This document shows positions 11,920 through 24,620 of a stretch of DNA of 64,000 bases, piece after piece. Location: positions 976,814 through 1,040,813 of the forward strand of contig NW_008709614.1 of NCBI RefSeq assembly GCF_000327385.1, read 5' to 3'. This DNA is from Lottia gigantea. Taxonomy: Eukaryota; Mollusca; Gastropoda; Lottiidae. The stretch's first letter is position 1; every line of letters begins with the position of its first letter. The position numbers and the translations under genes are program-made. The notes beneath the pieces were generated by a model, which was given only the letters and a program-made list of their open reading frames with translations, made no database searches and was not told the DNA's origin.

Positions 11920-14900
11920 CCACAATTTCTACTCAAATTTTAAACCTTATAAATGGCAGATGGAAAACTAGATCCAATATTTCAATTACATGATCCAATT
12001 CGATATGCATTTAATAAAAAGAAAGAAGATTACATTATTATCAGCCCCAATGTCGGTTCTAAATCCCAACTAAATGATGGTGGACGGGTCACTTTCGAGA
12101 TTAATTCACTGTCAAATTGGCTGCTTCTGTCTGATGCTTATTTCAGATGCGATTTCAAAATAAAAATGAGAATCGTGTTCCACAAACTAACACAACATTA
12201 GAAAACAATTTCTTCCCATCTCTTTTCCGTGAGATGATTTTAGAGGCAGGTTCAAATCCGATAGAAACAATTAAACACCCCTGGGGAATTTGATACAATG
12301 TTGAAAACAGTTTTATATCGACTTCGATTCAGTCTCAGGCTGGATACCCGATGTTGGAAGTGTTTTAAAAGAACCGGTAAGAAATGTTGCAAATGATTTA
12401 GCTAGAGTGAGAGTTATTGCTCGAAACACATAGAGAAAGAGTAGGACGAGCATCTAATCATGGATTTGAAAAACGAGTACTTCAATACAACAATACCGTT
12501 GGCTAATAGTTGGGGTAATTACGTAAATTGGAAGTTATATCCATTATTCGGTCTTTTGGAACACAGAAAGGTTTCCATAGGATTACCATATACAATTCAT
12601 CTACAAAGAGAAATCAACGATGATAAGATATTCTTAGAGAGAATCATAATAATAATAATAATAACTTTATTAGAAACCCAGTTGCACAAGGCAATCTTCC
12701 CTGGGATCTTTCTGCATAAAACTACGATAACATATTTACAAAATGATAAACAAAAAATAAGAATGAAATTAAATGAATATATGAAAATGTATGGTTGCGA
12801 TAATAATGTGATTAACACATAAAATAAATGTGTTGATAACCATACCATTATCACGGCACCATTGGCTGATAGTGTTTAAGTCCTCTTGAAGACAGCTTTG
12901 AATGTAGTCTAGTTTTTTATCGGAAAAATGTATAGTAGTATCATCAGCAAATATTTCGGGAATGACATTTTTAGTATAAAATGGAAGATCGTTTATGAAG
13001 ATAAGAAACAAAAGTGGTCCAAGGATAGATCCCTGAGGAACACCACATTTTAGCGTCCTCTTGAAAATTACCAAGACAGACTTTTTGGTTACGGTTTGAT
13101 AAATACGATTTAATTAAATATAACAAATTAGGATGAAATTTATATAAAATAAGTTTGTCAAGAAGGAGCTGGTGATCCAAAAGATCAAAAGCCTTACTGA
13201 AATCCAAGTAGACAACACCTGTCAATTTACCCTGGTCTAAACATGCAAGCCAATTATCAGTAATCCGAACTAGTGCTGTAGAACAAGAATGATTCTCTCT
13301 AAAACCGACTGGTTAACATAAAATAAATTGAAATTATTAAAATAGGACTTAATATTAATGGAGATATGTTTTTCAAAAATTTTAGAAATGGTGGGTAAAA
13401 AAAAAATTGGTCTATAATTGGAAATGTTTTCTTTGGGACCTTTTTTATAAATTGGCTCTATTTTAGCTTCTTTCAGTTGATCGGGAAAGATACATTTGGT
13501 TAAACACAAATTTATAATATGAGTAAGTCAACTTGAAATCACCTCAGCTGACATTTTTAAAAAATTTTGGGCTGTCTAAACCCGTAGCCTTTTTGGGTTC
13601 AAGGTTTTTAAGATATCTTAGTACTTCTGAAACTGAGATAAGAGGTAGGTCAAATAGAAAATCACCAGAAACTTTGTCATTGACGTAATTTTGAATGATA
13701 TTTGGTTGTTGAAGAGGTTTATACGGCGGCTTTATATCGTCTGTTATATTGGTAAAATAATCCTTCCAATACAAAATTAGAAATAACAAAACTCCAACTT
13801 TATATACCTGTCATAACACCATCAATTGAAGTAGGAGTAAATATAAATATTCATATTGAAAAAACACAAGGAGATGTAACCGGGTACTGTTTATTATTGG
13901 AAGAAGCAAAACATTTAATTAAAATAGCAGATAGAAGAATGATAAGATTTGAGTAAAAAATACCCTTAAAAAGTTATTGAAACAGCTTCACCAACTGTAA
14001 TAGCTTACAATGGTAAAAAAAATCAACATAAATAAAAAAAACTTATTGATGAATATAAATATTGTCAGAGATGAAATAGATTTAGAAAGAATTGACGCGA
14101 ACGCAAAGGAAGGTGGATTTTTACCTTTCCAACCATTGATATTTGCTGGCCTGACCGTAGCTGTCAACGGCAAGAAAGAAGCTGATGCTGAAAGAAGTGA
14201 AAAACGTAGACATAATATGGAAATGGAAAAGATAGCGGGAGGTTCAGGAGTAGCAGATATATTAGAGACAGTTAAAGAAGTTTGAAATCGATTTATCGAA
14301 GAAACCAAGAAAACTGTTAAACAAGGATTAAATAATCTAATAGATAAGATTGACACTGGAGAAATGAAAGTCAAACAAATGGGAAATACCATAGTTTTTA
14401 AAAACATACGTTCTGGAGAGGGGCTATTTCTTTCAAAGTATAAAGGAGAAGGTATAATTTTTAGAACAAAAATATAGGAGTAATAAATAGATAAAAAATG
14501 GGAAAGAAATTTAAACAATCAGAAATATTCCCAGTAACTCAATGCTTATGTGTATATGCGGTAGTTTAGGTTCTGGTAAAACTCATCTCACTTTTAACAT
14601 GTTGACAACACCAAAACTTTTAGATTTCGATTCACTATATATCTACACAACAACACCAGAGCAATCATATTATCAATTCCTCAAAGCTTTAGAATATTTA
14701 CCAAAGGATCCGTTCAAGACATATTCAAATATTATGAAGACAATGATGAGAAAAGAATCCATCTTTCCATCCAACGGATATAAAAGTTTTTCTTACGAAA
14801 AATGTTAATGATTTAGATTTGTCTAAAATTGATAGTGACCGAAAGAACTTATAGTGTTTGACGACTGTGTAGCACAAAGAAATCAAGCTGTTCAACAAGA

Positions 14901-16687
14901 ATTCTTCACGAACGGAAGACATCCCAACTGTCACTGCATATACCAATCCCAATCCTTTTACGGGATGGATGCTATGTTTATTAGAACAAATGCAAATTGT
15001 TTTTTATTATTTGAATTAAACGACAAAGATTTATCTCAAATCATTCAGTCTATAAATCACGGAATGGACAGAGATACATATAAAAACGTTTGTAAAGCTC
15101 AATGGAGAAACCCAGATGATCATGGATATATATTTGTAAATACTAGAAAACCTAGTGAAAAGTTATGACGGACATTTGTTAAATTTTATTTTTTTTAAAT
15201 TGAGTAGCCATTGGAATAATATTTCAAAAAGAAATATGCAATATATCAAAGCTAAGAATAAAATAAAGTCATAGGTTGAAAATAACAAATTACAACAACA
15301 TGTACTAACAGAAAATTTACAAACTCTATTTCAACCAATATTGAAGACTCAAGAGGATATTAAAAAGAAATTAGCTATAGAAGCTAAGGTTAATCCTTCT
15401 CATATAGAATATCCACCTATTGATTATGGTGAAGTTATAATTAGGACATTAGATGATATACAACATTATTTTTCAAATCAAGATCCATTCTTACCAAAAA
15501 CAATTAAACCAACTATTGATAAGGATGGATTACTTCTTAACGATTTTAGGGTTCGTTTCAATAAAGACAACCTAACATTTAAAATTGACACAAAAGAAGG
15601 TATATATAATTTAACAACTGGTATGATTAATCTTATGAATGGCTATGATGAAGAAGGTTATAGTTTTAGTGATTTAAAGTCATACGTACAAATTCTTAGA
15701 TCGATTAGAAGAGGTGTAAAAACTTCAAGATTAAAAAGCAAGGAAAAGAATTGGAAGGCTTTGATGACATCGATGACAATAATTACGATGAGAACTATAA
15801 TGATGATGTCAATTACAACGAGGAACTACTTTATTTTAGCAGCCATGAAAGAAGGTCATCGATCAGACAGACAATATAATGAAGTGAATTGTATACTAAA
15901 AAGATTCATAGAGAAGGTATTATAGATAAAAATGATTATAAAAACGTGATTAAAATGTCAAATAAAGAACAATTATTCGTTATAAATAAATAAATAAATC
16001 AGACATTAAATTATCTCTGGATTATGAGTATGAACTTGATCGCAATCGAGAATATGAATTGGCATTAAAATAAAATTTTTACAATTCCACTAGAAATATC
16101 AACGAAGATAATAACCAAATGAAAATATCAACAGATAACGGAGCTACATTCAAAACCATAAGTTTACTACCAGGAAGCTATGAATACGTAGCCATAAACG
16201 AATACCTATCTGAATATTGAGGAAGTACAAATGGTAAAAACAATATTGGATTCGGAGGTAATTTGAATCTGAACAAAATAAAATTGATATTAAGTTGATT
16301 TCAACATAGAAAATTCATTGGATGCGTTACTAAGATTTGATAAACAAATATATACGCAATCAACTTTAGCACCATATAAAGCTAATATCGTGAATGATAT
16401 CGATGTGATAAATATAAATTGCAATTTGATAAACGGTGGATTTTTCAATAAATACAAACGTCAGATTATTAACAGTCTTCCAACATTCACTGTTCCTATT
16501 GGATATAGAATTATAGAAAAACCATTTCCAACAACATATTTACCTCTTAATTCGCTCTTCATTCTCTTCTTGAATAGTTAGATAATCGAAATCATCAAAT
16601 TCATAGTTTCCATCCAAAACCAATTCATCTTTATCACCATAAGATACACGATTCCTTCACTATTTGGTGGCTTTCTCTTTACAAGAT
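11920..16687 (+). mobile_element. Polinton A, left part (capsid and packaging module); fossil
   Basis: A broken Polinton/Maverick copy with many breaks (roughly a dozen or more over both parts). In order on the plus strand: major capsid protein region (11953..about 12640 and 13765..13960, split by a LINE), a small protein with a hydrophobic segment (14010..14480), a packaging ATPase region (14500..15168, Walker A-like GSLGSGKT), an unrecognised gene (15190..15960), a minor capsid region (15957..16560), and on the minus strand the end of the polymerase gene (16560..16687). Each part matches the same-order part of Polinton B at high nucleotide similarity. No clear left terminal repeat is recognisable. 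It continues beyond the inserted Polinton B at 27749. Older than B, because B sits inside it. Confidence 0.8.
12640..13770 (-). mobile_element. LINE (non-LTR retrotransposon) reverse transcriptase fragment inserted in Polinton A
   Basis: On the minus strand, reading from 13770 to 12640, the pieces encode the classic non-LTR reverse transcriptase order: KLKEAKIEPIYKKG-like region with NYRPI, then YLDFSKAFDLLDHQLLLDKL, then GVPQGSILGPLLFLIFINDL, then FADDTTIHF (the FADD catalytic box). The frame is broken several times between 13789 and 12769 and the endonuclease end is absent, so it is a 5'-truncated dead copy. The 3' end at about 12640..12665 carries an ATT-type short tandem repeat after TTTCTAATAAAGTT, as in CR1/L2/Rex-like clades. 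The host Polinton sequence resumes at CAAAATTAGAAATAAC near 13772. Clade assignment is uncertain. Confidence 0.8.
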
Positions 16688-16693
16688 TCAAAT
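16688..16693. repeat. Target site duplication, left copy (TCAAAT)
   Basis: TCAAAT lies directly before the left end of Polinton B and recurs directly after its right end at 27743..27748. Six bp is the duplication length known for Polintons. Confidence 0.85.
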
Positions 16694-16998
16694 AGTAGTA
16701 TATGAGCTCGTAGATTGGTCGCATTTTTCCCCCATTCCATTTCATTTCATGGGAAAAATGCGACCAATTTATGAGCTCCCAAAAAAAAAGACCTAAATTC
16801 CCTACATTTCATAAATTCCTACAGCAAAAGATCCTACGTTTCATAAAATTCTTACATTTCATAGATTCTTACACCAAAAAACACCTTTAATCAATTTCCT
16901 ACATTCCATCAAAAAAGCATATTAAAAATACCCTTATATAAAATAACATCTGGTTTTAAAATGTAGAAGGGAGATAACTCTTGTTTAGGAAAAAACAA
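16694..16998 (+). repeat. Polinton B left terminal inverted repeat
   Basis: Matches the reverse complement of 27375..27742 with scattered differences and one extra block in the right copy. Its outermost part is itself a hairpin (arms 16704..16731 and 16751..16778). Its inner end, GGGAGATAACTCTTGTTT, is shared with the right repeat. Confidence 0.85.
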
Positions 16999-17026
16999 TT
17001 TTCTACTCAAATTTTAAACTTTAAAA

Positions 17027-18080
17027 ATGGCAAATAAAATACTAGATCCAATCTTTAGATTATACGATCCGATTTGTTATTCATTTAACAAGAAAAAAGA
17101 GGATTATATTATCATCTCACCGACTGTTGGTTCTAAATCCCAATTGAATGATGGTGGTAGAATTACCTTCGAAATAAATTCATTATCGAATTGGTTGCTT
17201 CTTTCCGATGCTTATTTCAGATGCGATTTCAAAATCAAAGACGCCACTCAGAATCAAGTTCCTCAAACAAATACAACGTTAGAAAACAATTTCTTTCCAT
17301 CTTTATTTAGCGAGATGGTTTTGAAAGCTGGTTCAAATCCGATAGAAACCATTAAACACCCTGGGGAATTCAACACAATGTTGAAAACAGTTTTATATCC
17401 TAAAGATTTCGATTCAGTCTCGGGTTGGATACCCGATGTTGGCGATGGAAGTGTTTTAAAAGAACCGGTAAGAAATCTTGCAAATGATGCCGATTTAGCT
17501 AGAGTGAGAGTTGTTGCTCGAAACACGATAGAAAGAGTAGCACGAGCAGCTAATCATGGATTCGAAAAACGAGTACTTCAGTACAATAATGTTGTTGAGA
17601 ATAATAGGTGGGGTAAATTGGAAATTATATCCTTTATTCGGTCTGTTGGAACACAGAAAGGTTTCCATAGGCTTACCATATAAAATTCATCTATAAAGAG
17701 AAATCAACGACGATAAGATATTCTTTGGAGAGCATGGTTCAGATGCAAAATTAGAAATAACAAATCTCCAACTTTTCATACCCGTAATAACACCATCAAT
17801 TGAAGTAGAAACGAGAATATTCAACTCGTTAACTAAAGATATTGAAATAGCTTTTCTTCATCGTAACACGGTAGGTAGCATGATTTTAACGGGAGAATCC
17901 ACCACGTGGCCAATCACTAACACTATTAAACCAGCAAGATATTTAATGGCTGGTTTCAAGAACTTACCAGATTCTCAAACAAATAACAATAATGTCTTTA
18001 GAGTGGCAATGAACCAAACTCAAAATCCTTTAATCCATAAAGTTCAAGTAAGATTACTTACTTACTACTGGAATAACAAA
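17027..18080 (+). pseudogene. Polinton B major capsid protein region (fossil)
   Basis: The longest open part (17027..17683) begins MANKILDPIFRLYDP and contains LSNWLLLSDAYFRCDF and FFPSLFSEMVLKAGSNPIE, in the style of the N-terminal jelly roll of double jelly-roll capsid proteins (beta strands, then an aromatic segment ending with a conserved surface loop). The match to Polinton A's first gene is close. Assignment as the major capsid protein is an inference from position, length and strand pattern. Broken. Confidence 0.6.
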
Positions 18081-18089
18081 AACCGTCCT

Positions 18090-18400
18090 CTCAAAGAAAG
18101 CAGCTGCAGTAACAGCAGCTGAAGAACGTAGACACAATTTAGCAATGGAAAAGGAAGCACGAGGTTCAGGAGTGGGAGAAATGATAGGCACAATAAAAGA
18201 ATTTGGAAAAAGATTTGGGGGAGAAACCAAGAAAACTGTTAAACAAGGATTAAATAAATTAGTAGATAGTATTGACACGGGAGAAGTCAAAGTCAAACAT
18301 AAGGGTAATGGAATATTTTTTAAAAAATATACACTCTGGAGAAGGAATATTTCTTTCAAAGTATAAAGGAGAAGGGGTGATTTTTGGAACAAACTAAAAT
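18090..18400 (+). pseudogene. Polinton B small virion-type protein (fossil)
   Basis: A short basic gene matched by 14010..14480 in Polinton A, where a hydrophobic stretch (FLPFQPLIFAGLTVAV) is followed by a charged helix and a Gly-rich tail. Small proteins of this build sit beside capsid genes in Polintons and adenoviruses and are often compared with adenovirus core or lytic proteins; that comparison is only by position and composition. Broken. Confidence 0.4.
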
Positions 18401-18409
18401 AATAAAAAA

Positions 18410-19127
18410 TGGGCAAAAAATTTAATCATTCAGAAATATTTCCTAATAACCCAATGCTCATGTGTATATGCGGTAGTTCCGTTCTGGGAAAACTCTTCTC
18501 ACTTTTAACATGTTGACAACACCAAACCTTTTAGATTTCGATTCTTTGTATATCCACACAACAACACCAGAGCAATCGTATTATCAATTTCTCAAAGCTT
18601 TAGAATATCTACCAAAGAAAGATGTTCAAGACCTATTTCAATATTACGAAGAAAACGAAGAAGAAGTGGAAATAAAAGATATCATAGATAACTTCATCGA
18701 AGCAAAGAAACCAACGGATATAAAAGTTTTTCTTACGAAAAATGTTAATGATCTAGACTGGTCTAATATTGATAGCAAACGAAAGAACTTAATATTGTTT
18801 GACGACTGCGTAGCGTAAAGAAATCAAGCTGTTCAACAAGAATTCTTCACGAAGGGAAGACATCATAACTGTCACTGCATATACCAATCCCAATCTTTTT
18901 ACGGGATGGATTCTATGTTCATTAGAAAAAATGCAAATTGTTTTTTATTATTTGAATTAAACGATAAAGATTTATCTCAAATCATTCAGTCGATAAATCA
19001 CGGAATGGACAGAGATGTATTTAAAAAGGTTTGTAAAGCTCAATGGAAAAACCCAGATGATCATGGATATATATTCGTTAATACTAGAAAACCTACAGGT
19101 GAAAGAGTTATGACAAAAATTTGTTAA
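18410..19127 (+). pseudogene. Polinton B genome-packaging ATPase region (fossil)
   Basis: Matches the Polinton A segment with a Walker A-like GSLGSGKT, followed by LDFDSLYIYTTTPEQSYY and, further on, a hydrophobic strand ending in FDDCVA (Walker B-like LILFDD). This is the A32/FtsK-like packaging ATPase expected in Polintons, which pumps the genome into the capsid. Broken. Confidence 0.65.
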
Positions 19128-19145
19128 ATTTTATTTTTTAAAAAA

Positions 19146-19989
19146 TGGATAATTGGAATAATATTTTAAAAAGAAATAAAGAATATATCAAAACTAAGAA
19201 TAAAATAAAGACCCAAGTTGAAAATAACAGATTACAACAACTCGGATTAACGGAAAATCTACAAACTCTATTTCAACCCATATCAATCTCAAGAGGAGAC
19301 TCATCCCTCCTATAGAACCCACACCTCCTATAGAACCTCATCAAATAGAATATCCCATCGATGGTATTATAATTAGGACATTAGATGATATAAATCATTA
19401 TTTTTCAAACCCTGACCCAGATTTACCAAAGAGCATTTCACCAATTGTTGATTATGATGGGTTATTGTTTAATGAACATAGAATAAGATTTGAAAAAATT
19501 TATCCTGTATTCAAAATCGATAGAATAGATTTTATATTTACAACAACAGAAGGATTAATAGATTTAATGAATGGTAAGGATTTTAAGATTGCCGATTACA
19601 AGGATTTAGTAGCATACTCAAAATTTCTAAGAGCAATTAAAAGGACAGGACCCGACACAAAAAGATTACAAGACGTTGATAAACGTATAACAGAACTTAT
19701 TGCTCGTGAATATGAACTTGATGAAGCAGATGATTATACAGAAGATTATCCACCAATCATACAAGAAATAAACGAATTCGAAGATATGATATCTGGACAA
19801 GGCATGACGTTTTTATCCGACAACAACGAAGAATTGCTTAATAGATTACTAGTAATATTAGCGGCAATGAAGGAAGGACATCGATCGCACAGACAATATA
19901 ATGAAGTAAATTGTATACTAAAAAGACTCCTAGAAAAAGGTATCATAGATGAAAATGATTATAAAAACGTGATTAAAAATGTCAAATAA
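19146..19989 (+). pseudogene. Polinton B unrecognised gene between ATPase and minor capsid (fossil)
   Basis: A charged, partly helical product (open part 19465..19989) whose C-terminal half is well conserved with Polinton A (AAMKEGHRSDRQYNEVNCIL). The end overlaps the next gene by 11 bp. No family was recognised; its conserved place between ATPase and capsid gene suggests a virion or assembly role. Broken. Confidence 0.5.
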
Positions 19990-20706
19990 AGAACAACTAT
20001 TCGTCATCACCTCAAATAAATCAGACATTAAATTATCTCTAGATTATGAGTACGAACTCGATCGCAATCAAGAATATGAATTGGGATTAAAGTATTTCTC
20101 TGTTTACAATTCCATTAGAAATATCAACGAAAAAAATAATCAATTAAAAATATCAACAGATAATGGAGTTACGTTCAAAACAATACGTTTACTACCAGGA
20201 AGCTATGAATACATAGCCATTAACGAATATCTATCTGAATATGGAGGAAGTGTTAATGGTAAAAACAATATTGAATTCGAAGGTAATTTGAATCTGAACA
20301 AAATAAATTAAAATTGATATTAAGAAATAATAGTCAAGTTGATTTCAACTTAGAAAATTCATTGAATACGTTACTAGGATTTGATAAACGAGTATACACC
20401 CAATCCCCTTTAGCACCACACAAAGCTAATATCGAGAATAATATCGATGTCATTAATATACATTGCAATTTGATAAACGGTGGATTTTTCAATAAATACA
20501 AACGTCAGATCATTTACAGTCTTCCAACATTCACTGTACCGATAGGATATAGAATTATAGAGAAACCATTTCAAACGACGTATTTACCACTGAATTCCTT
20601 CATGATTAAAGATATAAATCTGGAAATCAAAGATGGTAAAAATAGGTTTATAGATTTTGGTAACGAGGAAATTGTTATTCAACTTCATTTAAAACAAAAA
20701 AATTAA
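19979..20706 (+). pseudogene. Polinton B minor capsid (penton-like) region (fossil)
   Basis: Beta-rich product beginning MSNKEQLFVITSNKSDIKL with FKTIRLLPGSYEYIAINEYL; the second part contains FTVPIGYRIIEKPF and a Lys-rich end. Length, beta content and position after the ATPase agree with the single jelly-roll minor capsid proteins of Polintons. Matched by 15957..16560 in Polinton A. Broken. Confidence 0.5.
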
Positions 20707-20799
20707 CACTCTTCATTCTCTTCTTGAATAGTTAGAGAATCAAAATCATCAAATTCGTAGTTTTCATCTATGTTCAATTCTTTTCCATCGTTCTAAGGA

Positions 20800-23516
20800 T
20801 ACATGATTCCTTCACTGCTTGGTGCTTTTCTCTTAACGAGATTTAGATAACTTCTAAAAACTTTTTTTGTTTATCATCATCCTTTGGAATAACTACTCCA
20901 TTGGTGAAACTTTTTACCCAAGGTTTCTTAAATTCATTCGTTACATCGAGTCCACTAGCTAATCGAATATAATCTTCTACGGATATCTTATCTTTAGAGT
21001 AACCCTTAAACGTTTTCTTTTCTTTTAAAACACCATCGAAAGTTAGAATGATATTGTATTTAACTTTTGACGCTAAATATAAACCAAATATAATTCCACC
21101 ATCACCGTAATCATTCTTTCCTTTACAATAATCATTTTCGGACACCAACCCAGCTTCATTTAATTTATCCCAATTGCTAGACGAAATCTATAAACTATCG
21201 GTATCCGTATAGTATATTTCAGGCTTATAAAATCCCTCTATCACGCGAATAAAATTATTCATTATTTTTTTACTGTGAGATAAAACGAATGATCCCAAAT
21301 GACTAGGTGTTAGTCGTGTAGATTTAGGAGGAATAAATTCTTTTTCTTCTTCATTTATCTCAACTATATATTGACTATCATTTACTTTTTCATAGCTTTT
21401 GACGTGTGAATCATAATTGGCTTTTAAAGTAGCTTCACTCCATAGATGTCTTGATGTAGTTATATCCTTCTGAATAGATTTACCATACAAGGAATTACCT
21501 AATAATTTCATGCAATTACTACCCACAATATTACCTTCTCGTTTATATTTATTTTTTAAGATCTCTTAAAATTAAAATATAATCTCTATAGGGTGGAGTT
21601 TTAAAATTTTCTTCGTAAACTATACCATGTAATATTTTAATAATTCGTCCACCGGCTTTCACTATTTCTTGAATATCTACCGAAGTTAAAACGTCGTGAC
21701 AGAAACCATTTCTGAATCTGATTTTAGTGCCAATTTCCTTTTTATCTTCTTTATTCGTGAAAGTGATTTTATCTTTAGCTGGTATGGGTTGGAAGAACAT
21801 GTTTTTGGGATATTCAAAACAGACTTTTAAAATAGCAGTTCTAGGTCTGAATTTCTGTTCATTAAAGAGCTTGACAAATTCTTTATTTTCTTCCGGTAGA
21901 GTATGTGAGTATGTGAGTAAACTTTTTCTACGTTTTCTTTTTCGGTGTGTTTCGGAACCATTCTAGTAGTTTCATACCATTCTTCTTCAACCATTTCTTT
22001 ATCGTAATGATATAAATAATACCAACCCTTTAAAGATAAAGAAGGAGCTGTTAGATTATTGGAAATATTTTGAAAAACAACTTCTTCATTGCTTGATTGT
22101 ATTTTATCAAACAAGCTCCGAGACATAACGTATCTCTTTTAGCGTAAGGTTCCCATTCGTGTCTTAAAGATTCCCAATTATCTTTAGTGTATTTTGCAAT
22201 ATTAACATCCTCGATCTTTCTCAAATTCATTGGTAGATTAGATGAATTTCCCCATGCTGCCAAACTAGATGATTCGTGTTGATAGGAACATATGAAATTA
22301 ATAGTTTGCAAATAATTAGAGTTACCCCTTATTTCTTTCTGTATTTTCCATTTTTTTCTTCACCAGTGAATGAATTGGTTAAAGGTAGAGACAGAATTCC
22401 TCTGGGCGTTTTTAAAGGGCATTGTGTTAGTTTTTTTACGTTTTTGATCATGATCCAGTTATCAAAACCGCTAGCGTTATGAACAATTAATGTTATTCTT
22501 TTTTGATCTATTTTTCCTAAACGTTGTAACATTTGATCGATGCAATCTGTACCTACAAATATTTTTACTATATTAGTCATGAGTTTGTTTTAAAATTCTT
22601 CTGGAATGGGATCTGTCGGCTTTAAATCTGGAAAGAGATTATTTATTCTGTTTAACATTTTTCTTAGTTTTTCTAAATTAATTAACGTGCAAGAATAAGG
22701 TATGGCTTTATTTTCGTTATAGGTTTCGCAATTCCATGCGTATAAACAATCATCGGGAATGGTTGGAAAAACGTTTAGTTTTATAGGTGAAACTTGCGTT
22801 ACCGCATTATCATCTTTACAAGTTCTCCATACATTTTCATCGTAATTATTTTCTATTTCTTTAATGCCTAAGGTTTTGTTATTTCTTCTTATCAAAACAG
22901 AAATGTTCTTTGTGTAAATAAAATACCCAATCTAATTCTTCGGATACTTTCTTTGGTTGAAAATGTTTATGTTTGGGCATATAAATTTGAAAATAAGTAT
23001 TAAATTTCTTATTGAATTTGCAGATTCTAGCAGATGTCATAACTCCTTTTCTGTTTGATTTTGAAAAACTGTTGATGAAATCTTGAAAATCTCTCGTGTC
23101 TTCGAGTCTTCGTTTAAAACACGATTAACGCACTTTACAAAGCAGTATCCATCGCTCGGTATATAACAATTTATACCGATATATTCATTTATCTTTTTGA
23201 GTATGGTAACACCACTACCCTTTTTTGATCTTTTCATTTCTTTGAAATTGTTTTTACGAAAAATTATAATTCCTGTGAAATACCAATCAGAAGCATCCGA
23301 TTTTATATCCACTGTTGCGAAGAAATTGCGAAAAGTTTTGGCATTAAAGCCTACAAATTGCATGCCTTGTTTATATCCTCCATCTTGAGTTATCTCTCCA
23401 TTTATTTCAATTTGACCTTTAAATGTTATAAATTCATCAGAGATAAGGTTAATAACATCGGAAAAAAGTTTATTTGATATGAATTTTTCATCGTCTAAAA
23501 TTTCAATTATATTCAT
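20800..23516 (-). pseudogene. Polinton B protein-primed DNA polymerase B region (fossil)
   Basis: Minus-strand polymerase B with recognisable family motifs: KLLGNSLYGKS (motif B region) near 21490 and YTDTDSL (motif C, the catalytic DTD) near 21190; exonuclease-like pieces lie upstream (LIVHNASGFDNWI near 22480). In Polintons this enzyme copies the genome using a terminal protein as primer. The homologous region in Polinton A is the site in which Polinton B landed. Broken several times. Confidence 0.75.
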
Positions 23517-23622
23517 ATTTTTAAAGCAATTATTTTTAATTAGGAATTTTTAACTTTTATTGATGATATTTCTACATCAAATTTATCTAAAATTTCATTG
23601 AATTTTTCTAATTCTTCAACTG

Positions 23623-23988
23623 TTATGTCTTATCTTCGCTCGATCTTTCGAAAAAAATGAATAATTTATTAAGATATGTATTTAAAATTTCTGTTTTCCT
23701 TTTATAATGAGCTTTCTGTTTTGATGTAAAACCTAAAGTAATCAAACCACAAGATGAAGTTTGTACGGCAGTGAACGCGGCTAATACAGTTGGGACAATT
23801 ATTGGAAGCATTAATCCACCGGTTACGGCTGTTGCCACCGTTATCCCTACTGTTAGAACTGTACTTAATGTTTTGAAAACAGAATCAATTCTACTCCATG
23901 TTTTTCTGCATTTGTTGAATTGTTTTAGTTTTTCTTTTAGTTCGTTTTGTTTTTCTATCATATATTGTTGTCTAGTTTCGAGTTCCAT
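23623..23988 (-). pseudogene. Polinton B small membrane protein (fossil)
   Basis: 121 residues: an N-terminal charged helix (METRQQ-like start with many Lys and Glu), then two hydrophobic segments (VLTVGITVATAVTGGLMLP and IIVPTVLAAFTAV), then a basic tail. Two-helix hairpin build, so a membrane-active or membrane-anchored virion protein is plausible. It lies just upstream of the polymerase gene on the same strand. Family not recognised. A remnant of the homologous gene closes Polinton A at about 29460..29542. Confidence 0.45.
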
Positions 23989-24029
23989 TTTTTAGGTAAT
24001 TAAATTAAATGAATTTCTGATAAAGCTAC

Positions 24030-24560
24030 TTTACTAAAAAATTGCATACTTACTAAGAATATTTGTTCTTTCAAATCATTAATCTTATTCAGATGAACTG
24101 AAAATTTTGGTTTCCTTATAGTAAAAAACATAGTAACAGATGCATCATCTCTTTTTATTGGTATTAAAAATATTTTTGTTGTTGACTTTTTTGAATATCG
24201 ATTGAGGTAAATATATCATTATCAACAAAATATAGTTTTACGTATTCAAAGTCTGTTGCTCGTAAAAACTGATAATTGATTATTTCTTTTTGTGGTTTTG
24301 GATTTCTAATAATACTTGCTGATGGTGGAGTTTCCGTTTCCAATAACGTGTCAAAATTACTCAATGAAAGTTCATCTTCTTCATTATCTGGTATGATTAA
24401 CATTCTAAACTTATCTATATATTTTCCACTTGTTTTAATTTCATATAAGTGATCTCTCTTGCTGTTTTCATCGTTAATTTCTAATTCTTTAGTTTCTACA
24501 TTTTTCGTACCATTGATAAACTGAAGAACTTTGCGAGCGTTAAATTTTTAAAAAAAAAAC
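24030..24560 (-). pseudogene. Polinton B unrecognised gene (fossil)
   Basis: The open part 24164..24403 starts MLIIPDNEEDELSLSNFD and has an acidic N-terminus; the rest of the region is AT-rich and beta-like. No family was recognised. It sits between the membrane protein and the fibre-like gene. Confidence 0.3.
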
Positions 24561-24620
24561 GAGAGTTTTGCCTGAAGAATATTGAATCAACTTTTACCTG
24601 AAAAGGAAAATTAATTTCAA

